Program-made: the position numbers and the translations under genes
DNA from: an uncultured Collinsella sp.
Lineage (GTDB): Bacteria; Actinomycetota; Coriobacteriia; Coriobacteriales; Coriobacteriaceae
Length of the DNA stretch: 64,000 bases
Assembly (NCBI GenBank): GCA_900751755.1
Contig: CAADSP010000075.1
Location: forward strand, 1-64,000
Direction: 5' to 3'
Notes under the pieces: model-generated
What the model was told of the DNA's origin: nothing
What the model saw: the letters and a program-made list of their open reading frames with translations, nothing else
The model's database searches: none
Part shown: in pieces, positions 52,357 through 61,389 of the stretch
How the letters are laid out: every line of letters starts with the position of its first letter
How positions within the stretch are numbered: position 1 is the first letter of the stretch

Positions 52357-54036
52357 ATGGCGGAGTTTATCTACCAGATGTATCAGGCTCGCAAGGCCCA
52401 TGGCGACAAGGTGATCCTTGACGATGTGACCCTGAGCTTCTATCCCGGCGCCAAGATCGGCGTCGTGGGCCCCAACGGCATGGGCAAGTCGACCCTGCTC
52501 AAGATCATGGCCGGCATCGAAGAGGTCTCCAACGGCGATGCCAGACTTACCCCCGGCTACACCGTGGGCATCCTGCAGCAGGAGCCGCCGCTCGACGATG
52601 ACAAGACCGTCATCGAGAACGTGCGCATGGCGTTTGGCGACATGATCGCCAAGGTCGATCGCTTCAATAAGATCGGCGAGGAGATGTGCGACCCGGACTG
52701 CGACATGGATGCCCTCATGGCCGAGATGGGCAAGCTCCAGGACGAGATCGACGCCGCCGACGGCTGGGACATCGATTCCAAGCTCGGCCAGGCCATGGAC
52801 GCCCTGCAGCTGCCCGATTCCGACATGCCGGTCAACGTGCTTTCCGGCGGCGAGCGCCGCCGCGTGGCCCTGTGCAAGCTGCTGCTCGAGGCTCCCGACC
52901 TGCTGCTGCTCGACGAGCCCACGAACCACCTGGACGCCGAGTCGATCCTGTGGCTCGAGCACTTCCTGCACAACTACCAGGGCGCGGTGCTTGCCGTTAC
53001 GCACGACCGCTACTTCTTGGATAACGTTGCCGAGTGGATCTGCGAGGTTGACCGCGGTCACCTTTATCCCTACAAGGGCAACTACTCCACGTATCTGGAG
53101 ACCAAGGCCGCCCGTATCGAGGCACAGGGCAACCGCGATGCCAAGCTCGCCAAGCGCATGGAGGCCGAGCTCGAGTGGGTACGCAGCTCGCCCAAAGCTC
53201 GCCAGGCAAAGAACAAGGCCCGTCTGGCTCGCTACGAGGAGATGGAGGCCGAGGCCCGCGCAAGCCAGAAGCTCGACTGGACCGACATCCGCATCCCTGT
53301 GGGCCCGCGTTTGGGCAACAAGGTGCTCGAGGCCCATCATCTGCACAAGGAGTTCGATGGCCGCGTGCTCATCGATGACCTTTCGTTCACCCTGCCGCGC
53401 AACGGCATCGTGGGCGTGATCGGTCCCAACGGCGTGGGCAAGACCACACTGTTCAAGACGATTGTGGGTCTGGAGCCGCTGACTTCGGGCGAGCTCGAGG
53501 TGGGCGAGACCGTCAAGATCTCCTATGTCGATCAGAACCGTTCCGGCATCGACCCCGATAAGAACCTGTGGGAGGTCGTCTCGGATGGCCTGGACCACAT
53601 GATGGTCGGTGAGACCGAGGTTCCGAGCCGTGCTTATGTGGCGAGCTTTGGCTTTAAAGGCCAGGACCAGCAGAAGCGCGCCGGCGTACTCTCCGGTGGC
53701 GAGCGCAACCGTCTGAACTTGGCGCTTACGCTCAAGCAGGGCGGCAACCTGCTGCTCCTCGACGAGCCCACGAATGACCTCGACGTCGAGACGCTGTCCT
53801 CGCTCGAAGCGGCGCTGCTCGAGTTCCCGGGCTGCTCGGTGGTCATTAGCCACGACCGTATGTTCCTGGACCGCGTCGCCACGCACATTCTGGCGTGGGA
53901 GGGCACCGACGAGAATCCGGGCAACTGGTATTGGTTTGAGGGCAACTTCGAGGCCTATCAGGCCAACCGCATCGAGCGCCTTGGCGAGGACGCAGCCCAG
54001 CCGCATCGTATTCACCGTAAGCTGACGCGCGACTAG
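52357..54036 (+). CDS. ettA: Energy-dependent translational throttle protein EttA (ABC-F)
   Basis: EttA is a cytoplasmic ABC-F ATPase that binds the ribosomal E site and gates translation by the ADP/ATP ratio. The 559-residue protein has two ATPase domains: Walker A GPNGMGKST and GPNGVGKTT, signatures LSGGERRRVALCKLL and LSGGERNRLNLALTL, Walker B LLLLDEPTNHLD and LLLLDEPTNDLD, and the inter-domain linker with the arm. No membrane segments occur. Strongly biased codons suggest high expression. Start AAACAGGCAA then ATG has a weak ribosome site. Confidence 0.95.
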   Translation: MAEFIYQMYQARKAHGDKVILDDVTLSFYPGAKIGVVGPNGMGKSTLLKIMAGIEEVSNGDARLTPGYTVGILQQEPPLDDDKTVIENVRMAFGDMIAKVDRFNKIGEEMCDPDCDMDALMAEMGKLQDEIDAADGWDIDSKLGQAMDALQLPDSDMPVNVLSGGERRRVALCKLLLEAPDLLLLDEPTNHLDAESILWLEHFLHNYQGAVLAVTHDRYFLDNVAEWICEVDRGHLYPYKGNYSTYLETKAARIEAQGNRDAKLAKRMEAELEWVRSSPKARQAKNKARLARYEEMEAEARASQKLDWTDIRIPVGPRLGNKVLEAHHLHKEFDGRVLIDDLSFTLPRNGIVGVIGPNGVGKTTLFKTIVGLEPLTSGELEVGETVKISYVDQNRSGIDPDKNLWEVVSDGLDHMMVGETEVPSRAYVASFGFKGQDQQKRAGVLSGGERNRLNLALTLKQGGNLLLLDEPTNDLDVETLSSLEAALLEFPGCSVVISHDRMFLDRVATHILAWEGTDENPGNWYWFEGNFEAYQANRIERLGEDAAQPHRIHRKLTRD

Positions 54037-54039
54037 ATC

Positions 54040-54066
54040 GTTACGCGGTTTTCCAAACCGCGTAAC
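54040..54066 (+). terminator. Hairpin after ettA (GCGGTTT type)
   Basis: GTTACGCGGTTT (54040-54051) and AAACCGCGTAAC (54055-54066) are perfect arms around TCC, three bases after the ettA stop. A near-copy of the stem (ACGCGGTTT/AAACCGCGT) stands at 63782-63803 after the dapH gene. No T-run follows here. Confidence 0.5.
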
Positions 54067-54079
54067 TGCTCGACGCTGC

Positions 54080-54179
54080 GCGGGCCGCAAGCACCCCATC
54101 TTGCCGTTCAAGCCGTCGCTCGCGTACCGAAGTACGCGTCGCTCCTCTTTCACGGCAACCTGGGGCACTTGCGGCCCGC
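54080..54179. repeat. 100-bp imperfect palindrome downstream of ettA
   Basis: Arms 54080-54107 and 54152-54179 match at 24 of 28 positions as inverted repeats; the centre holds a perfect CGCGTAC-CGAA-GTACGCG hairpin (54121-54138). The sequence is distinct from the nrdD-nrdG palindrome but of the same architecture, so both may belong to a class of dispersed palindromic repeats of this genome. Confidence 0.7.
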
Positions 54180-54210
54180 TCGCTGTTGGTTACGCAACAT
54201 CAACAAATAA

Positions 54211-54246
54211 AAACGGCTCAAATCCTGATTTGGATTTGAGTCGTTT
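54211..54246. terminator. Bidirectional terminator, ettA / convergent gene
   Basis: AAACGGCTCAAATCC (54211-54225) pairs with GGATTTGAGTCGTTT (54232-54246), one G-U pair, with A-runs on one side and T-runs on the other. Confidence 0.85.
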
Positions 54247-54250
54247 GTCG

Positions 54251-55552
54251 TTACTGCTCGGGTTCTTCGACTTTATCGATGGCCCAGGTGGATCCGAGGC
54301 CACCGGTGGTATTGCGGCGGATGCGCACGGCAACCTCGCGGCGCTCGCCGGCCTGCGTGTAGCGCAGGGGGAAGCTTGCGCGGTTTCGCGCGGCCTCGAT
54401 GGTACCGCGCTCGCGGGCGATCCAGTAGTACTCGCCGACAATGCCGAGGGTATCGGCGCCGTAGGGGAGATAGGTCGACAGCTGGTGCAGAAGCGGGCCG
54501 GGGCAGAAGACCTCGGTTGCGAAATCGATGGGGAAGTCCTCGGGGATGGTCGGTGCTGCGGGTGCGGGGGTTGGTGCCATCGCCGGTGCGGAGGCCCGCT
54601 CATTGACGGGTGTCACCTCGATGACGGGCGCGGGTTCGGTGCCGAGTACTGATTCGGTGTCCGCTTTCGGCATCGCCGCGGAATCTGCGGGCTTGTCGAT
54701 GGCGGGTGCGTCTGCGGTCGCGGTGTCGAGCTCGACTTGCGGAGCGCTCTGATTCTCGACGCTCGGCTTTACCTCGATGGGCGTGGATGCCATGGTGGTG
54801 ATGCCGGCGTTGGCGTTCTCGGGGTCATAGACGACCGTGAGCGAGATGGCGGGCTGCGGCGTCTCGGGCTCCGGCGCCGACTCGGTAGCGTCTTGATTTG
54901 CGGGCTCGTCGGACTGATCGTCCTCGGCCTCGTTGCCAAAGACATCGCTGTTTTGGAACGCAGGCGTCTCGGGTTGGTCAGCAGCTTCTTTGGTTGTCGA
55001 CTTGGGAGCCTCGTTGAGCTCCACAGTGGCTTCCTGCTCGGATATGTCTTTGAGATCGGTCGTGGCGGCGATTTCGGTTTCGGCTTCTGCCGTTACCTCA
55101 ATAGCGACTTCGATCTCTGTCTCGGGCTCGGGTTCCGGCGCGGCTTCAACCATGGTTTCTGGCTCGGTGCGCTTAACGTGCTTGGGGCGCACGGCCTTGA
55201 GGTCCTTCTCACCGCGCTTTTTCTTTTTGTAGGACTGCTTGGCGCCCTTGGCGGTCTTGGGCTTGTCCTCGCCCTTGGCAAGTGCGGCATCCCAGGCCTC
55301 GTTGGCGATGACGGTGGCATACAGGCGGCCGCCCTTAAAGACAGTCAGTTTAATGCAGTCGTCGAGTTCCTCGAGCAACTCGCGCGTGGACTCGAAGCCC
55401 AGGTCATAAGCGGTCATGTCGCCAGCGGCGAGCGCCTCTTCGACCTGCGTCATAAACGTTTGCTTGCCGCATCCAATCGCATCGCGCAGCAGGCGATACA
55501 GATAGATGTGGTTGCCCAGCGAAAGCGTGGGCCTAACTATTGTCTTGCTCAT
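54251..55552 (-). CDS. Uncharacterised three-part protein (N-terminal winged-helix-like domain, disordered middle)
   Basis: A 433-residue protein with three parts. Residues 1-~90 (LGNHIYLYRLLRDAIGCGK, LGFESTRELLEELDDCIKL) look like a small helical, perhaps winged-helix or LOTUS-like, domain. Residues ~95-120 are very basic (KKKKRGEKDLK). Residues ~125-340 are Glu/Ala/Pro/Thr-rich and surely disordered. The last ~90 (FCPGPLLHQLSTYLPYGADT ... GSTWAID) form a second compact domain. No function is known to me; a nucleic-acid-binding role is only a guess. The start at 55552 follows GAGGAG. Confidence 0.7.
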   Translation of the reverse strand: MSKTIVRPTLSLGNHIYLYRLLRDAIGCGKQTFMTQVEEALAAGDMTAYDLGFESTRELLEELDDCIKLTVFKGGRLYATVIANEAWDAALAKGEDKPKTAKGAKQSYKKKKRGEKDLKAVRPKHVKRTEPETMVEAAPEPEPETEIEVAIEVTAEAETEIAATTDLKDISEQEATVELNEAPKSTTKEAADQPETPAFQNSDVFGNEAEDDQSDEPANQDATESAPEPETPQPAISLTVVYDPENANAGITTMASTPIEVKPSVENQSAPQVELDTATADAPAIDKPADSAAMPKADTESVLGTEPAPVIEVTPVNERASAPAMAPTPAPAAPTIPEDFPIDFATEVFCPGPLLHQLSTYLPYGADTLGIVGEYYWIARERGTIEAARNRASFPLRYTQAGERREVAVRIRRNTTGGLGSTWAIDKVEEPEQ

Positions 55553-55624
55553 GGCAAATCTCCTCTTTACACATGTAAAGCATCTTACCATCGCATGGCG
55601 TTCGCCATGGCGGCGCCCAAGGCA

Positions 55625-55658
55625 AACGGGCGCGAACCGCTTTCGATTCGCGCCCGTT
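55625..55658 (-). terminator. Terminator of the membrane protein gene at 55693
   Basis: AACGGGCGCGAA (55625-55636) and TTCGCGCCCGTT (55647-55658) are perfect 12-bp arms around a 10-base loop, 35 bases past the stop on the minus strand. Confidence 0.75.
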
Positions 55659-55692
55659 GTACAGGTCGGTTATCTATGAGAGGCAAACGTGC

Positions 55693-56646
55693 TTAGTTGC
55701 CCGATGCCGTGCCTTGGCTCGAGTTGTCAGATGCCGTGCCGGAAGCGGTTCCGCTCGAGCTGTTGGTGTTGTTACTGTCTGCCGTGCCCGTTCCCGACGT
55801 GGTGTCGCTCATCTGGCCTCCCGTGTTCGGCTGTGAACCGTCAGTCGTTTGGCTTGAGTCGGTCGTGCCGGACGGCGTGCCACTGTTGGCCGTAGAGGAA
55901 TCGGTGCCCTGCGATTGGTTTTGGGTGTTCGAGGACGAATTGGCAGAGGTAGGACTGTCTTGCGTGTCGTCCGTCTGTGCCTGCTGATCCTGCGGCTGAG
56001 TGTTGCCATTTGCATCGCTCTCGGTCGTGCGCGACGACAGGATTGGCTCGGGACGCTCGCCCAGACCCTCACCGGCAGTGGTGATAAGGATGGCGCCGGC
56101 GCAGGCGATGACCGCGACGATGGCGATGGCGATCGAGAAGACGATGACCTTCTTTTGTGTCTGGCTGCGCTCTGCCGCCGCCTTGGCGCGCAGACTGTTG
56201 GGGGCGACGCGCGCCGTGGTCGCGCGTCCCGCAACCTGGCGCATCTCCTGCGTGGTCGCGGCGCCACCTAGGTGCTCCTCGACATCGGGCTCAACGGGCT
56301 CGTAGGCGCCGGCAGGGTAGTCGACAGCGGCATGCGTGCCCTTGATTGCTTCGGCGCTGGCGGAGATAAAGTGGCGATAGACCTGCGAGGACACAACAGT
56401 GATGACTGAGCTCACAGCGGCACCAATCACCGAGCCGGCAATGCCGATCTTTGAAGCAAGCGCCACGCTCGTGGCGGCAGCTGCGGCGCCGGCGATGATC
56501 TGGGGAATGGAAATGTCGTCGAACAGGCCCTTTTTGGGCGCGATGGCCATGGTCTGTCCAATGGAATGGTTTTCGTGTACGCCGTTGTTGAGCGATGCCG
56601 GCGTCATGACGCGCGTGCGCGGCGCGTCGGTGTACTTGGTTGTCAT
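55693..56646 (-). CDS. Membrane protein with Ser/Thr/Asn-rich extracellular tail
   Basis: A 317-residue membrane protein. A glycine/alanine-rich hydrophobic region (IIAGAAAAATSVALASKIGIAGSVIGAAV) at residues ~45-80 and a clear transmembrane helix (VIVFSIAIAIVAVIACAGAIL) near 175-197 are followed by a ~115-residue tail of Ser, Thr, Gly, Gln and Asn. The tail is probably exposed outside the cell. No enzyme domain is visible. GGGAGGACCCCGT precedes the ATG at 56646. Divergent from nadE. Confidence 0.75.
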   Translation of the reverse strand: MTTKYTDAPRTRVMTPASLNNGVHENHSIGQTMAIAPKKGLFDDISIPQIIAGAAAAATSVALASKIGIAGSVIGAAVSSVITVVSSQVYRHFISASAEAIKGTHAAVDYPAGAYEPVEPDVEEHLGGAATTQEMRQVAGRATTARVAPNSLRAKAAAERSQTQKKVIVFSIAIAIVAVIACAGAILITTAGEGLGERPEPILSSRTTESDANGNTQPQDQQAQTDDTQDSPTSANSSSNTQNQSQGTDSSTANSGTPSGTTDSSQTTDGSQPNTGGQMSDTTSGTGTADSNNTNSSSGTASGTASDNSSQGTASGN

Positions 56647-56849
56647 ACGGGGTCCTCCCGGTGTAAATCTGCTTCGTTTCGTGTAGCCATCAGGGTACCC
56701 ACCAGATGTGAATCGTACGTGACATTTAACAGATACCATCAACTCATCAATTGCTCACCAAGTTGGTGGGATGCGGTTCCACCCGGCGGTTGAACTACAA
56801 TAGGACTTGCTAATTGTTGTGAATGGCGTCTACGCACGGGAGCATTCTT

Positions 56850-58829
56850 ATGAATCTTCACCTTTCTCAGTCTGATGGCTTTTTGCGTGTGGCGGCGGCG
56901 TCGCCGCAGATTCGCGTGGCCGATGTCGAGGGCAATGCCGAGGTTGCGCTGGCGGCTGTTCGCGATGCTGCCGGGCGTGGCGTTCGCGCGTTGGTGTTGC
57001 CCGAGCTTAATCTGACTGGCTATACCGCGGCCGATCTGTTCCATAACCGCACACTGCTGCATGCCTGCGAGGCTGCTCTGGTGCATATCCTCGATGAAAC
57101 CCGTGAGCTGCCGATCGTCTTTACCATCGGTCTTCCCGTTGCGGTTGCCGAGAATATCTACAACTGTGCCGCCGTGTGCTGGGCGGGCGAGCTTTTGGGC
57201 CTCACGGCCAAGAAGTATCTGCCCAACTATGGCGAGTTCTATGAGCGTCGCTGGTTTGCTCCGTCGCCTGCGGATCCCGTGTGGGTTGAATTTGCCGGTC
57301 AGGGTCCGGTTCCGCTGGGTTCGGGGCTTGTCTACCGCTGCTGTGATGAGGGTGCCGAGGATATGGTGCTGGGCGTTGAAGTCTGCGAGGACCTGTGGGT
57401 GCCGGCGCCCCCTTCGACCGAGATGGCGCTTGCCGGTGCGACGGTGATTCTCAACCCGTCGGCCTCGGACGAGATTATCGGTAAGGCAGATTACCGCCGC
57501 AGCCTTATCTCCAATCAGAGCGCGCGCCTGTACTGCGCCTATGCCTACGCGGACGCGAGCGAGGGCGAGTCCACGACCGACATGGTCTTTGCGGGTGAGA
57601 ACCTCGTCTACGAAAACGGCTCCAAGCTCGCCGCGACCAAACTGCTTACCTGCGATATGGCCATCGCCGACGTTGACCTTGACCGCCTGGTTGCCGAGCG
57701 CCGTCGCTCGACGACGTGGACGCGCACCGACGATGCGCCGGAATCCGCGACCGTTGAGTTTTCGTTTGAGGGCGTACTGGCCGAAGAACCTGTCCTGCGC
57801 GATGCGCTCGGCATAGACCGTGTCTTCCCCCGCGCGCCCTTCGTGCCTGCCGACCATGGTGACCTGGCTGAGCGCTGCGAGACCATCCTCGACCTGCAGA
57901 CCGCGGGCCTCAAGACCCGCCTTGCCCATACGGGCACCAAGGCGGCCGTTATCGGCCTTTCGGGCGGTCTCGATTCCACGCTGGCGCTGCTTGTGACCGT
58001 GCGTGCCTTCGATGCACTGGGGCTGCCGCGCACTGGTATCACAGCCGTGTCCATGCCCGGCTTCGGCACGACGCATCGCACCAAGTCGAATGCCGAGTCG
58101 CTCGCTCGCGACCTGGGTGTGAGCTTCCGCGAGGTTTCGATCCACGCGGCTGTGGAGCAGCACTTCAAGGACATTGAGCATGATCCAGCTGTGCAGGACG
58201 TGACCTACGAGAACAGCCAGGCGCGCGAGCGTACGCAGATTCTGATGGATCTGGCCAACCAGGCTGGCGGTTTTGTCATTGGCACGGGCGACCTGTCGGA
58301 GCTGGCGCTCGGCTGGGCTACCTATAACGGCGACCACATGAGCATGTACGCCGTCAACGCGAGCGTGCCCAAGACGCTTGTGCGCCATCTGGTGCGCTAT
58401 GCCGCCGATGTCTTTGGCGGGCGCATTGCCGAGGTCTTGCTCGATATCCTCGATACGCCGGTGTCCCCCGAGCTTCTGCCGCCCACGGGCGACGGCGAGA
58501 TTGCGCAGAAGACCGAGGATTTGGTGGGCCCGTACGAGTTGCACGACTACTTCCTCTACTACCTGCTGCGTTTTGGCTTTGAGCCGGGCAAGATCTACCG
58601 CATGGCGCTCAAGAGCTTCGAGGGCGTCTACGACGCCAAGACCGTCCACACGTGGCTACGTACGTTCTACCGTCGCTTCTTTGCCCAGCAGTTTAAGCGC
58701 AGCTGCCTGCCCGATGGTCCCAAGGTGGGCTCGGTGACGCTCAGCCCGCGCGGCGATTGGCGTATGCCGAGTGACGCTAGCTCGCGTCTGTGGCTTGCGC
58801 AGATCGATGCGCTCAATCCAGTTGACTAA
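56850..58829 (+). CDS. nadE: Glutamine-dependent NAD+ synthetase
   Basis: The 659-residue enzyme makes NAD from deamido-NAD, ATP and glutamine. The N-terminal nitrilase-type glutaminase has its Glu-Lys-Cys triad in LPELNLTGY, KKYLPNYGEFYE and GVEVCEDLW. The C-terminal synthetase begins with the pyrophosphatase loop IGLSGGLDSTLAL, with GTGDLSELALGWATYNGDH later on. The length fits the fused form. Start at 56850 follows GGGAG. A strong terminator follows at 58898. Confidence 0.96.
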   Translation: MNLHLSQSDGFLRVAAASPQIRVADVEGNAEVALAAVRDAAGRGVRALVLPELNLTGYTAADLFHNRTLLHACEAALVHILDETRELPIVFTIGLPVAVAENIYNCAAVCWAGELLGLTAKKYLPNYGEFYERRWFAPSPADPVWVEFAGQGPVPLGSGLVYRCCDEGAEDMVLGVEVCEDLWVPAPPSTEMALAGATVILNPSASDEIIGKADYRRSLISNQSARLYCAYAYADASEGESTTDMVFAGENLVYENGSKLAATKLLTCDMAIADVDLDRLVAERRRSTTWTRTDDAPESATVEFSFEGVLAEEPVLRDALGIDRVFPRAPFVPADHGDLAERCETILDLQTAGLKTRLAHTGTKAAVIGLSGGLDSTLALLVTVRAFDALGLPRTGITAVSMPGFGTTHRTKSNAESLARDLGVSFREVSIHAAVEQHFKDIEHDPAVQDVTYENSQARERTQILMDLANQAGGFVIGTGDLSELALGWATYNGDHMSMYAVNASVPKTLVRHLVRYAADVFGGRIAEVLLDILDTPVSPELLPPTGDGEIAQKTEDLVGPYELHDYFLYYLLRFGFEPGKIYRMALKSFEGVYDAKTVHTWLRTFYRRFFAQQFKRSCLPDGPKVGSVTLSPRGDWRMPSDASSRLWLAQIDALNPVD

Positions 58830-58897
58830 GGTTGGCTAAATTGAACCAATACGGGGGTTGCAAGCGTTACACTTTTGCAATCTGATGGCCCGTATCG

Positions 58898-58928
58898 CGC
58901 GGCGCTCTTGTCGGAGCGCCGCGTTTTT
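58898..58928 (+). terminator. Intrinsic terminator of nadE
   Basis: CGCGGCGCTC (58898-58907) pairs perfectly with GAGCGCCGCG (58914-58923) around TTGTCG, then TTTTT. It lies only about 10 bases before the ribosome site of the next gene, so that gene's transcript must start inside or survive this hairpin. Confidence 0.85.
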
Positions 58929-58947
58929 CATATCGAAAGGTGGCACC

Positions 58948-60111
58948 ATGCAGGCATCGCAGCGTCTCGACCGCTTTGGCGCGGAGGTCTTCGCCTCGCT
59001 CAACAACAAGCTTCTCGCGCTGAAGGCTCAGGGCAAGACCATTTACAACATGAGCGTGGGCACGCCCGATTTTAAGCCGTACGACCATGTGGTCGAGGCG
59101 CTCACGCAGGCAGCCCAAGATCCCGAGATGTGGAAGTATGCCCTGCGCGACCTGCCCGAACTCAAGCAGGCCGTGTGCGATTACTATGAGCGTCGCTTTG
59201 GCGTTTCGGGCATTACGCCGTCTATGGTGCAGTCGTGCAACGGCACGCAGGAGGGCGTGGGCCATTTGGGCCTGGCCCTGCTCGATCCGGGTGACACCAT
59301 TCTGGTTCCCGATCCGTGTTACCCGGTCTTTGAGGCGGGCGCCAAGATCGCCGATGCCAAGCTCGAGTACTATCCGTTGGTTGCCGAGCATAATTACCTG
59401 CCCTATGTGGCGGGTATCGATCCCGAGGTGGCCGATCGTGCCAAGTATATGATCGTGTCGCTGCCCGCGAACCCGGTCGGCTCGGTGGGCACGCCCGAGG
59501 TCTACGAGGAGATTATCGCCTTTGCCCGCGAGCATGATCTGTTGATCGTTCATGACAACGCGTACTCCGACATCGTGTTTGACGGTGAGCCGGGTGGCAG
59601 CTTCCTGCAGTACCCCGGTGCGCTCGAGGTGGGCGTGGAGTTCTTCTCGCTCTCCAAGTCGTTTAACGTCACCGGCGCGCGCATCGGCTTTTTGGTCGGT
59701 CGCGAGGATGTGGTCTCGGCCTTTGCCAAGCTGCGCGGCCAGATCGACTTCGGCATGTTCTTCCCGATCCAGAAGGCCGCCATCGCCTGTCTGAACGGTC
59801 CGCGCGATGAGGTCGAGGCGCAGCGTCTGAAGTACCAGGAGCGCCGCGATGCCCTGTGCGACGGTCTTGAGGGCCTGGGCTGGGGGCGTCCCAACGCGCA
59901 TGGCTCTATGTTTGTGTGGGCCAAGCTTCCCGGTGGCCGCACCGATTCCATGGCGTTTTGCGAGGAGCTCATGGAGAAGGCCGGCGTTGTGGTGACGCCG
60001 GGCGCGAGTTTTGGTCCTTCGGGCGAGGGACACGTGCGCATGGCGCTGGTCCTACCGCCCGATCAGATCGCTTTGGCTGTCGAGGCCATTCGCGAGGCGG
60101 GCCTGTATTAG
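58948..60111 (+). CDS. Class I/II PLP-dependent aminotransferase
   Basis: A 387-residue fold-type I aminotransferase. Substrate/cofactor segments include YNMSVGTPDFKPYDHV, CNGTQEGVGHLGLALLDPGD, SLPANPVGSVGTPEVY, DNAYSDIVFDG and the PLP-lysine motif SLSKSFNVTGARIGF. It resembles LL-diaminopimelate and N-acetyl-diaminopimelate aminotransferases in overall layout; since dapH lies 3.7 kb away, a role in lysine/peptidoglycan precursor synthesis is possible but unproven. The start follows AAAGGTGG. Confidence 0.88.
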   Translation: MQASQRLDRFGAEVFASLNNKLLALKAQGKTIYNMSVGTPDFKPYDHVVEALTQAAQDPEMWKYALRDLPELKQAVCDYYERRFGVSGITPSMVQSCNGTQEGVGHLGLALLDPGDTILVPDPCYPVFEAGAKIADAKLEYYPLVAEHNYLPYVAGIDPEVADRAKYMIVSLPANPVGSVGTPEVYEEIIAFAREHDLLIVHDNAYSDIVFDGEPGGSFLQYPGALEVGVEFFSLSKSFNVTGARIGFLVGREDVVSAFAKLRGQIDFGMFFPIQKAAIACLNGPRDEVEAQRLKYQERRDALCDGLEGLGWGRPNAHGSMFVWAKLPGGRTDSMAFCEELMEKAGVVVTPGASFGPSGEGHVRMALVLPPDQIALAVEAIREAGLY

Positions 60112-60254
60112 AAACCTATTTCGACTCGTCAATAGCTCGAAACCGATTTCGCGCAGTTATTTTACGAATACTGCAAACAATTTCGGTAAACGGTCGATTT
60201 TTGGCTGCGAATAGGGGCATAATCAAAGTCCCGATTGGATGTATTGGGATTACG

Positions 60255-60289
60255 ACAAGCCGCTCGGGTCGTTCCCGGGCGGCTTGTTT
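60255..60289 (+). terminator. Hairpin upstream of ldh
   Basis: ACAAGCCGCTCGGG (60255-60268) pairs with CCCGGGCGGCTTGT (60274-60287), one G-U, followed by TTG. It lies 25 bases before the ldh start and may be the end of the aminotransferase transcript or a leader structure of ldh. Confidence 0.55.
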
Positions 60290-60312
60290 GTGGAGAGAGA
60301 TGGGAGTTTCTA

Positions 60313-61263
60313 ATGGTTAACGAGAAGAAGGTCGCTATTGTCGGCTGCGGTTTCGTCGGTTCGTCTTCGGCGTTCGCACTGATGCAGAGTGGTCTGTTCT
60401 CCGAGATGGTCCTCATCGACGTGGACAAGAACCGTGCCGAGGGTGAGGCCCTGGATATCGCGCACGGCATGACGTTTGCCGAGCCGATGAAGATCTACGC
60501 CGGCGATTATTCCGATGTCGCCGACGCCGCCATGATCGTCGTCACTGCTGGCGCTGCCCAGAAGCCCGGTGAGACCCGCCTGGACCTGGTCAACAAGAAC
60601 GTCAGCATCTTCAAGTCCATTATTCCCGAGATTAAGAAGTCCGGCTTCGACGGCATTCTGCTAATCGTCTCCAACCCGGTCGATGTTCTGACCTACGCCG
60701 CCATCAAGATGTCCGGCCTGCCCGAGGGCCACGTCATCGGTTCCGGCACCGTGCTCGACACCGGCCGCCTGCAGCAGATGCTTGGTGCCCACGTCGAGGT
60801 TGACCCGCGCGATGTCCAGGCCTATGTCATGGGCGAGCACGGTGACTCCGAGTTTGTCGCTTGGTCCAGCGCTCAGGTTGCTGGCGTTCCGCTGAACACC
60901 TTCTGTGAGCTTCACGGCCACCTGGAGCATGAGGCTGCCGAGAAGCGCATCGCCGAGGACGTCAAGAACTCCGCCTACACCATCATCGAGAAGAAGCACG
61001 CCACCTACTATGGCGTCGCCATGGCCGTCAAGCGCATCTGCACCGCCGTTATGCGCGATGAGCAGACCGTTCTGCCTGTCTCCTCGCTCATGGTGGGCGA
61101 GTATGGCCTGTCCGATCTTGCCATCTCCATGCCGACCGTCGTTGGCCGCGACGGCGTTGTCTGCCGCGTCCCCGTGCCGCTGAACGATGACGAGCAGCAT
61201 GAGCTCACCGTCTCCGCCAAGGCCCTCAAGGACATCATCGACAGCGTCGATTTCTCCTGCTAA
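60313..61263 (+). CDS. ldh: L-lactate dehydrogenase
   Basis: A 316-residue NAD-dependent enzyme that reduces pyruvate to L-lactate, regenerating NAD in fermentation. The Rossmann loop is VAIVGCGFVGSSSA, the coenzyme/substrate segment AAQKPGETRLDLV points to lactate rather than malate specificity, and GEHGDSEF carries the catalytic His. GGAG precedes the ATG. Codon bias suggests strong expression. A terminator follows at 61295. Confidence 0.95.
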   Translation: MVNEKKVAIVGCGFVGSSSAFALMQSGLFSEMVLIDVDKNRAEGEALDIAHGMTFAEPMKIYAGDYSDVADAAMIVVTAGAAQKPGETRLDLVNKNVSIFKSIIPEIKKSGFDGILLIVSNPVDVLTYAAIKMSGLPEGHVIGSGTVLDTGRLQQMLGAHVEVDPRDVQAYVMGEHGDSEFVAWSSAQVAGVPLNTFCELHGHLEHEAAEKRIAEDVKNSAYTIIEKKHATYYGVAMAVKRICTAVMRDEQTVLPVSSLMVGEYGLSDLAISMPTVVGRDGVVCRVPVPLNDDEQHELTVSAKALKDIIDSVDFSC

Positions 61264-61294
61264 ATCAAGCTCGCTAGAGCGAAAAGCTACAATG

Positions 61295-61329
61295 AAGGCG
61301 TCCGGGTCCACACGGCCCGGGCGCCTTTT
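61295..61329 (+). terminator. Intrinsic terminator of ldh
   Basis: AAGGCGTCCGGG (61295-61306) pairs with CCCGGGCGCCTT, one G-U pair, followed by TTTT. Confidence 0.9.
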
Positions 61330-61359
61330 GGTGCAAAGTAACCTGACCCCAATGCACCA
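61329..61359. repeat. GGTGCA...TGCACC palindrome, copy A
   Basis: The ends TGGTGCA and TGCACCA are inverted, and the centre reads AGTAACCTGACCCC. Copy B at 62554-62585 shares the ends and AACCTG-CCCC centre. The two copies lie immediately on either side of the DUF2974 gene. Confidence 0.7.
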
Positions 61360-61389
61360 TCCCAATACACCATAGTTGATGGGAGGGCC

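Noticed and set aside
52186..54168. 660-codon open frame opposite ettA
   Set aside because: Shadow of ettA codon bias; composition rich in Leu/Val/His/Asp as expected of an antisense frame.
60112..60312. Rex (redox) operator before ldh
   Set aside because: No TTGTGA-N6-TCACAA type palindrome could be found in the upstream region.
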